A DNA stretch of 54,344 bases from CAZGAH01 sp964523295 (GTDB lineage Bacteria > Desulfobacterota > Desulfovibrionia > Desulfovibrionales > Desulfovibrionaceae), in assembly GCA_964523295.1 (NCBI GenBank), contig CAZGAH010000022.1, forward strand, positions 1 through 54,344. Reading direction: 5' to 3'. Made by a program: the position numbers and the translations under genes. Positions within the stretch are counted from its first letter, which is position 1; each line of letters opens with the position of its first letter. Below the pieces are notes generated by a model, which was not told the DNA's origin, ran no database searches, and was given only the letters and a program-made list of their open reading frames with translations. Shown one piece after another: positions 9,409 through 18,426 of the stretch.

Positions 9409-10467
9409 CTACGCGCAGGCCGCCAGCATGCGTTCCAGGGCCGTGCGGGCGGCGCTGGTCAGGGCGGGGGGGACGGTGACTGCGTGGAGGGGGGCGTTGC
9501 CGGTGACGATGGCGTCGAGCACGGTGGTCAGTGCCTCCGGCGTGCTTTTGGCCATGTTCGCACAAGTGCTGTGCGTCAGGGGAACGATGGTCTTCCCTGG
9601 CGCGTGCAGGGTTGCCAGACGGTAGACGAGATTGGCCTCGGTGCCGATGGCCACGGTTGTCCCGGCCGGGGCGTCTGCTGCGTAGCGGATGATAAACGAG
9701 GTCGAGCCCGCGGCGTCGGCCGCCTGGACGAGTTCGGGCCGGCATTCCGGGTGTACCACGACGCGCGCGCCCGACACCTCGCGGCGACAGGCCTCGATGT
9801 GGGCGAGCTGGAAACGGTTGTGTATGGCGCAGCAGCCCGGCCAGAGCAACAGGCGCGCGGCGTCGGTCGCGACCGGGTCCAGGTTCTCGCCGTTGCGGCG
9901 GATGTCCAGCAGGAGGCGGCCGTTTTCCGACTCCCGGGGCAGATCGAGCCGGTCGGCCGTGTTCCAGCCCAGGTTGCGGTCGGGCACGAAGAGCACGGCG
10001 TCGCTGCGCTCCAGAGCCCAGGAGAGCATGGTGGCCGCGTTGGCCGAGGTGCAGATTGCGCCTCCGTGCTCGCCGCAGATCGCCTTCACCGCGGCCGAGG
10101 AATTCACGTAGGCCAGTGGCAGGATACGACGGCCGCTGCGTTGCAGGCGTCGGAGCACGGCAGCGACGAGGCGGGCGGGGGCCATCTCGGACATGATGCA
10201 GCGGGCGTCCTGCGCCGGGATAAGGACCTGCTGCCCGGGCCGGGCCAGCAGGGCCGCGGATTCGGCCATAAAGAAGACCCCGCAAAAGACGATATACCGG
10301 GCCTCGATTGCGGGGATCAGGCGCGCCAGTTCGAGCGAATCCCCGACCGCGTCGGCGTGTTTGACAATGGCGTCGTGCTGGTAGTGATGGGCGAGGATGT
10401 ACAGGTCTGGTCCCAGCTGCTGCTTGAGGCGGGAGATGCGCTCGTCCAGGGGAAAGATGCTGTTCAT
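9409..10467 (-). CDS. nadA: Quinolinate synthase
   Basis: 352 residues, full length. NadA condenses iminoaspartate with dihydroxyacetone phosphate to quinolinate using a [4Fe-4S] cluster, in the cytoplasm. The three expected cluster cysteines lie in IVFCGVFFMAE, VVHPECRPELV and LTHSTCANMAK. Substrate-binding segments are also present (ILAHHYQHDAIV, VGDSLELA, YVNSSAAVKA). The ATG overlaps the nadC stop by four bases, so nadC-nadA is one operon with coupled translation. NadB, which supplies iminoaspartate, is not in the window. A decayed copy of the 3' end lies at 4405-4530 in the same orientation. Confidence 0.97.
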   Translation of the reverse strand: MNSIFPLDERISRLKQQLGPDLYILAHHYQHDAIVKHADAVGDSLELARLIPAIEARYIVFCGVFFMAESAALLARPGQQVLIPAQDARCIMSEMAPARLVAAVLRRLQRSGRRILPLAYVNSSAAVKAICGEHGGAICTSANAATMLSWALERSDAVLFVPDRNLGWNTADRLDLPRESENGRLLLDIRRNGENLDPVATDAARLLLWPGCCAIHNRFQLAHIEACRREVSGARVVVHPECRPELVQAADAAGSTSFIIRYAADAPAGTTVAIGTEANLVYRLATLHAPGKTIVPLTHSTCANMAKSTPEALTTVLDAIVTGNAPLHAVTVPPALTSAARTALERMLAACA

Positions 10468-11427
10468 GCGTCGTTGCCCGTTGCGTCCGGCGCGTGGCCG
10501 GAGAAGGACGTTTCCGGGGCGCGCCGTGTTCCGGGGCTGGCGATAACCATGCTGAAGTCGGCGGCCGGGGCGGAGTGGGTGATGCGTCCGACGGAAATGT
10601 AATCCGGGCCGAAGCGACCGGCCGCAGCGATGGTCTCCAGGTCCACGCCGCCGCTGATCTCGCTCTCTATGCCCGCGGGGATGCGCGCCAGGGCCGCGAT
10701 CATGGTCTGTGGGGTCATGTTGTCGAGCATGATCCGATCAACGCCGCAGGCAGCGGCCTCGTCGACCTCGGCGAGCGTGCGACACTCCACCTCCAGCGGA
10801 GGACAGGGAGAACAGGACCTGCGCACGGCGGTAACGGCCGCGGTGATGGAGCCGGCCTGGTCGATGTGGTTGTCCTTGAGCATGAGCATTTCTTCGAGAT
10901 TTTTCCGATGATTGACGCCGCCGCCCAGGAGAACGGCGTACTTTTCCGGATAGCGCAGTCCGGGCAGGGTCTTGCGCGTGTCGAGCAGACGCGTGCGTGT
11001 GCCCTGTAATGCGGCGACGTAGCGCGCGGTGAGATTGGCGATGCCTGAGAGGTGGCAGATGAAATTGAGAACCACGCGCTCGGCCTTGAGCAGCAACCGG
11101 GCCGGGCCGATCATCTCGGCGACGATAGTTCCGGGTGCGACGCGCGCGCCTTCGGCGACCGTACAGGTGATGCTGCCGGGAAAGGCGTCGCAGGCGCTAT
11201 CCGACGCCATGGCGGCGCAGCGATCCAGGATCAGCGGCATAAGCGGCAAGCCGGCCACCAGGGTGTGCTCTTTGGCCAGGAGCGCTGCGTGCAGCTGGAC
11301 TTCCGGGGAAAAAAGAGCGCGCGAGGTCAGGTCGTTGCCGTCCTCGGCCAGGGCCAGGTCGATGGCCTCCGCTGCGCCGCGCGTCACGTCCCACGNNNNN
11401 NNNNNTTGAAAAAAGAGCGCTGTTCAT
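10464..11427 (-). CDS. nadC: Nicotinate-nucleotide pyrophosphorylase (carboxylating), gap near 5' end
   Basis: Converts quinolinate and PRPP to nicotinate mononucleotide, CO2 and PPi. Family motifs are clear: IDLALAEDGNDLTSRALF near the N-terminus, then DTRKTLPGLRYPEKYAV, GGGVNHRKNLEEML, LKDNHI and a C-terminal barrel strand (DYISVGRITHSAP). A 10-N gap at 11396-11405 interrupts the first codons. The frame runs back through it (W-D-V-T-R before GAAEAIDLAL), so the start is probably ATG 11427 (MNSALFS), not the GTG at 11387 just inside the gap. The exact N-terminus is unknown. It is upstream of and overlaps nadA. Confidence 0.92.
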
Positions 11428-11578
11428 AGATACTGCCGCCGTAGTTGCGTAGTGGATTGCATTCCGATGCTTCCGCAGGCTCCCGTTGCCCGACGCCGGT
11501 GTGCCCCATGTCGTACGCCCCGGCGACGCTCCACCCGATGCCCGCGCTTCACCAGTATTAGCACGAGGGGACGAGTGT

Positions 11579-12991
11579 ATGGAAGAAGAAAAGCAACGGC
11601 AAGCCCAGGGAGCGCTCAACGACGATGCCGCGGCCCGAGCCAACGGCGTTCCCGAACCCGATGCCATGTCGATGAACAGCGCAGACAATACCCCCGAAAA
11701 ACAGCCCGAACCGGAATCCCTGGGTTTGCAGACAGACCATACGGCCGACGCGGCGGACAAGCTCGAACACCTCGACCTCGACGAACAGGTGCGCCTGGTC
11801 CAGAGCATGCAGGCCGAGGACGCCGCCGAGGCCATCGTCGAGATGGAGGAGCATCTGCGGTCGCCGCTGATGGAAAAGCTGGATCCGGAGCTGGGGGCCG
11901 AGATCATCGAGGAGATGTCCCCCGACGACGCGGCCGACACCCTCGACGAACTCGAGGAAGGGCACCGCGCGCTGCTGCTCAAACACGTCAGCATCGAGGA
12001 CGCGGCGATCATCCGGCATCTGATGCGCTACAATCCGGAATCGGCCGGCGGCGTGATGAATACCGAGATTGTCGTGGTGAACGACAATCTCACCGCGGAT
12101 CAGGCCATTGCGGTGGTGCGCCGGGACATCCGGGACAAGGAAGTACCCTATTACGCCTATCTGGTGGATGACACCGGCGTCCTGACCGGCGTGCTCTCCC
12201 TGCGCGACCTGCTGACCAGCCCGCCGGATACGCAACTTGCGCTGCTCATGCCGCAACGCAAGCTCATCAAGGTGTACTTCGATCTCGACAAGGAGGAGGT
12301 GGCCCACCTCTTCGGCCATTACAACTTCATGGCCCTGCCCGTGGTCGATTACAGCGACCGGCTGCTGGGCGTGGTCACCCACGACGACATCCTGGACATC
12401 ATTCACGAAGAGGCCAGCGAAGACATGCTGGGCATGGTCGGCGCCGGCGTGGATGAGACGGTGGACATGCCCTGGACCGCGTCGGTGCTGCGCCGCTTGC
12501 CCTGGCTGTTCGTCAACCTGCTCAATTCGACGCTGGCCGCCTTCGTTGTCTATCATTTCGAGGGAACGATCGCGCAGATGGCCATTCTGGCCGCACTGAT
12601 GCCGATCGTGACCAACCAGGCCGGCAACACCGGCCAGCAGTCGCTGGCAGTGATCATCCGTCAGCTGGCCATGGAACGTTTCGAGGTCCGCAAGATCCGT
12701 TACGCCATTCTGCGGGAGATCAAAATTGGCCTGAGCACGGGCCTGATGGTCGGGCTGGTCGTATTTGGACTGGTCTTCGCAATCATGCAGCAGCCGATGC
12801 TGGCCATGGTCATGGCCATGGCCCTGGGTTCGAACATGGTCATCGGCACGCTGGCCGGCGCGTCCATCCCCTTCGTACTGCGCCGGCTGGGCCGTGATCC
12901 GGCGCAGGCGTCGAGCATCTTTTTGACCACGATCACGGACTCGGTGGGCTTTTTCATTTTTCTCAGCCTGGCCGGGCTGATTCTTTTATAG
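11579..12991 (+). CDS. mgtE: MgtE-type magnesium transporter
   Basis: 470 residues from ATG 11579, placed by GAGGGG seven bases upstream; a longer in-frame start at 11486 has no such site. Domain order: an acidic N-terminal tail; MgtE N superhelical domain (EEHLRSPLMEKLDPELGAEI, then MSPDDAADTLDEL); paired CBS domains beginning at YNPESAGGVMNTE; and a five-helix membrane pore after about residue 320. The pore includes LAALMPIVTNQAGNTGQQSL, the conserved Mg2+ pathway signature. MgtE is a dimeric inner-membrane channel gated by cytosolic Mg2+ binding at the N and CBS domains. It converges on engB, 21 bases between stops. No Mg2+ riboswitch was recognised in the short upstream gap. Confidence 0.95.
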   Translation: MEEEKQRQAQGALNDDAAARANGVPEPDAMSMNSADNTPEKQPEPESLGLQTDHTADAADKLEHLDLDEQVRLVQSMQAEDAAEAIVEMEEHLRSPLMEKLDPELGAEIIEEMSPDDAADTLDELEEGHRALLLKHVSIEDAAIIRHLMRYNPESAGGVMNTEIVVVNDNLTADQAIAVVRRDIRDKEVPYYAYLVDDTGVLTGVLSLRDLLTSPPDTQLALLMPQRKLIKVYFDLDKEEVAHLFGHYNFMALPVVDYSDRLLGVVTHDDILDIIHEEASEDMLGMVGAGVDETVDMPWTASVLRRLPWLFVNLLNSTLAAFVVYHFEGTIAQMAILAALMPIVTNQAGNTGQQSLAVIIRQLAMERFEVRKIRYAILREIKIGLSTGLMVGLVVFGLVFAIMQQPMLAMVMAMALGSNMVIGTLAGASIPFVLRRLGRDPAQASSIFLTTITDSVGFFIFLSLAGLILL

Positions 12992-13012
12992 CGGCTGTCA
13001 GGCCGTCCCGGC

Positions 13013-13627
13013 TCAGGACGACGCCGGCGCTTCCGGCGGAATGCACTCTTCCCCCGCGAAGGCAAGCAGCCGTCGCCACAGCGTATCCCGGCCGTAGCCG
13101 GTCTTGCTGGAAAACAGCAGCGGCTCGACCCCGGCCAGCAGCGTATTCCATTCGCGCATACGCGCTGCCCGCTCGTTCTGTTTGCACTTGTCGGCCTTGG
13201 TGAGCACGGGCACCAGGGGGATGCGCTGATGCTGCAGAAAGGCCGCGAGTTCCAGATCGAGACGCTGCGGGGTGTGCCGGCAGTCGATGAGCACGACCGT
13301 GGCCTTGAGCGCCGATGTAACCTGGCGGAAATAGGCGGCGATAAGTCTGGACCAGCTCTCGCGTTCTTTTTTGGAACACTTGGCGTAGCCGTAGCCCGGC
13401 AGATCGACGAGCACCAGATCATGCTGTTCCACGCGGTAGAAATTGAGGCTGCGGGTTTTTCCCGGCGTTGCGCTGACCTTGGCCAGCTCGCGTTTCCGGC
13501 CGGCCAGACAGTTCACGAGCGAGGACTTGCCGACGTTGGAGCGTCCGGCCAGAGCCACCTGCGGCGTAGCCAGGGGCACGAGCTGGTCGACGGTGTAGAC
13601 GGTGCGTTCGAGGATGAGCGAGTACAT
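13013..13627 (-). CDS. engB: Ribosome-assembly GTPase EngB/YsxC
   Basis: 204 residues, the usual size of this small essential GTPase that helps late 50S subunit maturation. The G motifs are visible: G1 GRSNVGKSSL, G2 region SATPGKTRSLNFY, G3 VDLPGYGYAK, G4 LTKADK and G5 FSSKTGYG. The start ATG at 13627 gives the family N-terminus, with the beta strand (VALAGRSN) following a short lead. It is transcribed leftward and converges with mgtE. Confidence 0.96.
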   Translation of the reverse strand: MYSLILERTVYTVDQLVPLATPQVALAGRSNVGKSSLVNCLAGRKRELAKVSATPGKTRSLNFYRVEQHDLVLVDLPGYGYAKCSKKERESWSRLIAAYFRQVTSALKATVVLIDCRHTPQRLDLELAAFLQHQRIPLVPVLTKADKCKQNERAARMREWNTLLAGVEPLLFSSKTGYGRDTLWRRLLAFAGEECIPPEAPASS

Positions 13628-13784
13628 GGAAGATATCCGGGGCGTCAGTCCTGATCGGCGAAACGCTGGAACGCGACGCTTGACAGACCGACTGGTTTTC
13701 GTAAAAAAATAACAACTTTTGCTGGAAAAAACCTACAGGTCGAGCATACGGCATTGCCGAACCGCCGCCAAGAGGAAAAAACAC

Positions 13785-14267
13785 GTGTATACCATCCTGG
13801 TAGTCAACGGACCGAATCTGGGGCACCTTGGCCGCCGCCAGCCGGAGATATACGGCACGGAGGGCATGGACGCCCTGCCCTCCCAGGTGCGCACGCTGCT
13901 GGGCCCGGCCGCGGATTCGGTGACCCTTGATTTTTTCCAGGCCAATGGCGAAGGCCGGCTGATCGACCGGCTGGAAAAGGCCTGGGAGGACAAGATCAGC
14001 GGCATCGTACTCAACGCCGGCGCCTATACCCACACCAGCCTGGCCCTGGCCGACTGTCTGGCCTGGATTCGGCTACCGACCGTGGAGGTACACCTGAGCA
14101 ACATCTGGGCACGCTCCGAGCCGTTGCGACAGCAGAGCTACATCGGCCGCCACGTCGTCGGGGTGATTGCCGGATTCGGCCTCTTGAGTTATGGGCTGGC
14201 CGTGCTGGCCTTGTGGCGTCATCTGGAAAAGGCCAGAACCGGCCGGGACAGTCCCGCTGCGGAGTGA
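13785..14267 (+). CDS. aroQ: 3-dehydroquinate dehydratase, type II
   Basis: 160 residues from the GTG at 13785, preceded by AAGAGG. The frame opens earlier, but family homology begins at this GTG (VYTILVVNGPNLGHLG). It catalyses the third step of the shikimate pathway. Visible motifs: NGPNLGHLGRRQPEIYG with the catalytic Tyr23 and the flanking Arg pair; FFQANGEGRLID (family: QSN-EGELI); VLNAGAYTHTSLAL; and VEVHLSNIWARSEPLRQQS with the general-acid histidine. The segment reads WARSEPLR where relatives usually have HARE-FR, a modest deviation. It is followed by efp and then ftsK on the same strand. Confidence 0.93.
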   Translation: MYTILVVNGPNLGHLGRRQPEIYGTEGMDALPSQVRTLLGPAADSVTLDFFQANGEGRLIDRLEKAWEDKISGIVLNAGAYTHTSLALADCLAWIRLPTVEVHLSNIWARSEPLRQQSYIGRHVVGVIAGFGLLSYGLAVLALWRHLEKARTGRDSPAAE

Positions 14268-14334
14268 CCCGCCAGAAGCCCGGCGGCGATGCATTCCGCT
14301 CTACGCGCCCGACTGAGCTCCGTTTCCACGTTAT

Positions 14335-14356
14335 GCCCGGCAATGCTGTGCCGGGC
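14335..14356. terminator. Hairpin between aroQ and efp
   Basis: GCCCGGCA (14335-14342) pairs perfectly with TGCCGGGC (14349-14356) around a 6-base loop. No U-tract follows. It may end the aroQ transcript or act as a processing stem ahead of efp. Confidence 0.4.
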
Positions 14357-14493
14357 GATGAACAGGCGTTGCGCATCGGCTGCGCAGAACGCCATCGTAG
14401 CGCCTGCCCCTGGAAGGCGCGCACTGTTTACTCTAACCATGCTGACGTCGGGCGCTCTCCGACGCTCCGATCCGATTGCACCCTGGAGGAACC

Positions 14494-15051
14494 ATGTATT
14501 CGACCACGGAATTCAGGCGCGGCCTGAAGATTGAAATTGACGGCACTCCCTATGAAATTCTGGAGTTCCAACACTACAAGCCCGGCAAAGGCGGCGCGTT
14601 CATGCGCACGAAGCTGCGCAATATCCTCAACGGCCGCGTCGTCGACCAGACCTTCCGTTCCGGGGAAAAGGTCGGCAAGCCGGACATGGAAACCCGGCAG
14701 ATGCAGTTCCTGTACCGCGAGGGCGACGGCTACGTCTTCATGGACATGACCGACTACGAACAGACGACCATCAGCGAAGCCCAGACCGGCGGCAAGGGCG
14801 GCTATCTGAAAGACGGGCAGGAAGTCAAAATGCTGATGTACAACGGCAATGCGCTGGACATCGACATCCCGGTGTCCATCACCATGACCGTGACCGACAC
14901 CGAGCCCGGGGCCAAGGGCGACACAGTCACCAACGTGACCAAGGCGGCGGTCATGGAGACCGGACTGGTGGTCAATGTCCCGCTGTTCATCAACATCGGA
15001 GACACCATCAAGATCGATACCCGGACCGGCGGGTACGTCAGCCGTGAATGA
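14494..15051 (+). CDS. efp: Translation elongation factor P
   Basis: 185 residues from ATG 14494, directly behind GGAGGAACC. EF-P enters the ribosomal E site and relieves stalling at polyproline. All three beta-barrel domains are present: KOW-like (residues 1-64), central (65-125) and S1-like C-terminal (ending GDTIKIDTRTGGYVSRE). The domain I loop reads KPGKGGAF, with Lys32 as the residue that is lysylated where EpmA exists. No modification enzyme is in the window. The upstream in-frame ATG at 14476 lacks a ribosome-binding site. Confidence 0.97.
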   Translation: MYSTTEFRRGLKIEIDGTPYEILEFQHYKPGKGGAFMRTKLRNILNGRVVDQTFRSGEKVGKPDMETRQMQFLYREGDGYVFMDMTDYEQTTISEAQTGGKGGYLKDGQEVKMLMYNGNALDIDIPVSITMTVTDTEPGAKGDTVTNVTKAAVMETGLVVNVPLFINIGDTIKIDTRTGGYVSRE

Positions 15052-15153
15052 CGCGGGGCGCGGGATGCAGGTCCTTGACCGGCTGTCCCGCGCGCAAATA
15101 CCACTGGCGCCGCGGACGCTTCGCCTGGAGCCGGCAACGCAGGAGCACCGGCG

Positions 15154-17513
15154 ATGACCGCGGACACGAAGCACTCCGGGAAGCTCTCAGCCGAGCTGTT
15201 CGGCCTGGTCTACATTTTCTGGGCCCTGTTTCTGTTGCTGAGCCTGCTGACCTACAGTCCGGCTGACCCCTCGTTTAATCAGGTGGTCAGCCGGCAGCAG
15301 GCGGTCCTGAACGGCGCCGGCCTGGTGGGTGCCTATCTGGGCGGATTGCTTGTCGATCTCTTCGGCATCGACGCGTTCGTGATTCCGGTCGTGTTTCTTG
15401 TCGCCGGGCTGCGTTGTTTCATTCGGGACTGGCACCTCCCCTGGTGGCGCTGGGTCGGACTGGGGTTGTTCGCCCTGTGCCTGGGCGTCATAGTGTCCGC
15501 AGACTGGGCCTCGGAACACATCGCCGTGGGCGAGGTGGCGGGCGGGGGACTGCTCGGACGCGGCCTGCATCACGCGACCCAATACTACCTCCAGCCCAGC
15601 GGCGCCTTCCTGTTCTGGACCTTCGTTTTTCTGGTCTCGCTGCAACTCGTGTTCGGCATGAGCTGGCCGGTATTTCTGCAGCGATGCCGGACCTGGGCTA
15701 TGGCCTTCTGGCAGCGTCACCGCCCCCGGGTCATGGCCCTGTTGAGCCGCAAGCCCCGGGCCGCGACGTCCGAGTTGGAGTTAATCGTTCCGCCTGGAGC
15801 GTCCGTCGTGCCTGACNNNNNNNNNNCCGGGCTGAGCATGTCGACGTGGAGGACAGTCAGACGGACAATGATGCGGACGACGAGGCCGACGGCCCGGCCT
15901 GTAGCCCGCCAGAGGCGAAGACCACGTCCAGGCCCTCGGCGACTCCCGAATCCGCCCCCCCGGAGGAGCCCGGGTTTCGGGTGCTGCCTCCGCCGCCGCC
16001 GACCAAACCGGCGGATAAAAAGCCGATCAAGAAGATTGTCGAGCGCCTGTCCGGCCTGATCCCCCTTCCCGATTTGGACCTGCTCTCGCCGATCATCCGC
16101 AACGAGTCTCCGCAATCGGCGGACATGCTCAAGGACAAGGCCCAGCGCCTGACCGGATGTCTGGCGGACTTCGGAGTGCTCGGCGCAGTGCAGACCGTCA
16201 GTCCCGGCCCCGTGGTGACGATGTTCGAGTTCAAGCCCGCGCCGGGCATCAAGATAAGCCGGATAGCCAACCTCAGCGACGATCTCTCCCTGGCGCTCAA
16301 GGCCCTGGCCGTGCGTATCGAAGCGCCTATCCCGGGCAAGGACACCGTGGGCGTCGAGGTGCCCAGCGAGCAGCGGGAAACGGTTTTCCTGCGCGAGATC
16401 ATCGATTCGGCACTGTTCGCCAATTCGAAATCGCTGCTGACCCTGGCGCTGGGCAAGGATATCTCCGGCCGGCCCTTTGTCGCCGACCTGGTCCGGATGC
16501 CGCATTTGCTCGTGGCCGGCGCAACCGGTGCAGGCAAAAGCGTCTGCCTCAACTCCGTGCTGCTCAGCTTCATGTATAAGGCCCGGCCCGAGGAGGTGAA
16601 GCTGCTGCTCATCGACCCCAAACGCATCGAGCTGTCGGTCTATGCCGATCTGCCGCATCTGGTACACCCGGTGGTGACCGAAATGACCGAGGCCAAAGGG
16701 GCGCTGGACTGGGCCGTTCACGAGATGGACACCCGCTACGAGGCCATGGCCCGGCTGGGCGTACGCAATATCGTAGGCTACAATGAAAAGCTGCACCAGA
16801 AGCGAGCCGCGAACGATGACGAGAGCCTGGACGAGATTGCCGGACTCGAACCCATACCCTACCTCGTGCTCATCATCGACGAGCTGGCCGATCTCATGCT
16901 CACGGCGGCCAAGGAAGTGGAGGTGAATATCGTTCGCCTGGCCCAGCTTGCACGCGCGGCCGGCATCCACATGATCCTGGCCACGCAGCGGCCCAGCGTC
17001 GACGTGGTCACCGGGCTGATCAAGGCCAATTTTCCCTGCCGCATCTCGTTTCAGGTCACCTCGAAGCACGACTCCCGCACTATTCTCGATCAGGTCGGGG
17101 CCGAGCACCTGCTCGGCAAGGGCGACATGCTCTTCAAGCCCAGCGGCGGCAAGTTGCAGCGCCTGCACGGCGCCTTTGTCAGCGACGAGGAAGTGGGCGC
17201 GGTGGTCGGCTATTGGAAGAAACAGCAAAAGCCCAACTACACGCTCGACTTCTCGGACTGGCAGGCCGACGGGGATGGGGGACAGGTACTGGACGGTGGT
17301 GGCGGGGCAGGCGCGCTCAATGGCGACAGCATCTACCGCGAGGCCGTAGAATTCGTCTGCAGCCAGGGCCGGGCCTCCATCTCGCTGCTGCAGCGCCGCT
17401 TCCGCATCGGATACAACCGCTCGGCACGCTATATCGAACAGATGGAAACCGACGGCATCCTCGGCCCGGCCGACGGGATCAAGCCCAGGGCCGTACTCAA
17501 GGGCCGGGAATGA
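15154..17513 (+). CDS. ftsK: DNA translocase FtsK (interrupted by an N gap)
   Basis: The septal dsDNA pump that clears the chromosome terminus and activates XerCD. The N-terminus has a four-span membrane domain (about residues 13-190). A 10-N gap at 15817-15826 follows, and the frame differs on either side, so the gap length is not real. The linker is acidic and proline-rich (FRVLPPPPPTKPADKK). The motor has Walker A VAGATGAGKSV, KRIELSVYADLPHL, Walker B LVLIIDELADL and ATQRPSVDVVTGLIKANFP. The C-terminal gamma winged helix reads SISLLQRRFRIGYNRSARY and would recognise KOPS. The ATG at 15154 is preceded by AGGAG. Confidence 0.95.
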
Positions 17514-17578
17514 GCGCCCTGACAGCCATTGCGGGCTGCTGGCACCGTACTGCGAAAGATCATATAGCGTTATCAGCG

Positions 17579-17610
17579 CGGGGGGATCATGTGCGTAAAA
17601 GATCCCCCCG
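17579..17610 (+). terminator. Putative ftsK terminator hairpin
   Basis: A perfect 10-bp stem, CGGGGGGATC (17579-17588) with GATCCCCCCG (17601-17610), and a 12-base loop. It lies 65 bases after the ftsK stop. There is no strong U-run, so termination is inferred from position and stability. Confidence 0.5.
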
Positions 17611-17668
17611 GATCAATTCCCTCGTGAAAGACACCTGAGCGGAATCGAACGGATCGCCTGACTGGAGA

Positions 17669-18103
17669 TTACCTGCGGAAGATGTAGAAATCCGCAGAAT
17701 TATCACCGGTCTCCGTCGTTCCGTAGGCGTAGATTTCAATGACCTGTGCCGTATTCCAGTACTTCCCGATCAAAGTCTTTCCATCGCTCGTTTTCAGCAG
17801 CATGTCGTTGTAATAGCCATTGGTCTGATCGCCGTAGCGCTGCCATCCGACAACTCCGGAAAACGTTATCGCTGGACTGCCCGGGCGAGCGAGAAAGAAA
17901 CTGCCGCTTATCGTTCGTTCGCCGACAATCGTGATATAGAGCTGCGCCTGCACGATGGTTTCCGTCGAGTTGATAACCGTACGGACCGATCCGGTATTCC
18001 ACTCGCCGGCGATATTATCGGTCGCGGCAGCGAAAACCGTTGAAGAGCAGAGCGCAAACAGAAAAAACGAGGCCAGCACAACACACAGTTTGTTGACATT
18101 CAT
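17669..18103 (-). CDS. Small exported protein of unknown function
   Basis: 144 residues. An N-terminal signal peptide (MNVNKLCVVLASFFLFALC, cleavage near VFAAA) is followed by about 120 residues that look like a beta-rich, lipocalin-like or avidin-like barrel: IAGEWNTGSVRTVIN, then TISGSFFLARPG, then GKTLIGKYWNTAQVIEIYAYG. The alternating strands and the repeated G-x-W/Y pattern prompt that suggestion; no family could be named. The ribosome-binding site (AAGGAGAAGAACC) is strong. It is monocistronic between ftsK and the EAL/HDOD gene. Confidence 0.65.
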   Translation of the reverse strand: MNVNKLCVVLASFFLFALCSSTVFAAATDNIAGEWNTGSVRTVINSTETIVQAQLYITIVGERTISGSFFLARPGSPAITFSGVVGWQRYGDQTNGYYNDMLLKTSDGKTLIGKYWNTAQVIEIYAYGTTETGDNSADFYIFRR

Positions 18104-18426
18104 GGTTCTTCTCCTTGTCTTGGGTTGCAGACACCATGCTCAACCTGAATGGACGGCACCCGGCGCGCCTCCATCATGAGTCTATTCTGCTTATCAAGGC
18201 GTGGCACCAGGGTCAACAGAAAATGCACCCGAAACAGTATCAAGGCCGCACAGACGGGCTGGTGGACACCTTCGGCTCATCCCTGGTCCTCAAACACGGG
18301 CGAATACACATTTTTCACGGCGTGCCGGCCTTTCCGGCCAGTCGCGCAGCCGACCGGGTGGCGTCCTGGAAGCGGAGGCTCTGCCGACCAACTGTCGACG
18401 GCAGGCCTTGTCCCCCTGCCAGCGGC

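Noticed and set aside
15717..17228. 503-codon open frame on the minus strand opposite ftsK
   Set aside because: It mirrors the third-base bias of ftsK, has no ribosome-binding site and no recognisable domain.
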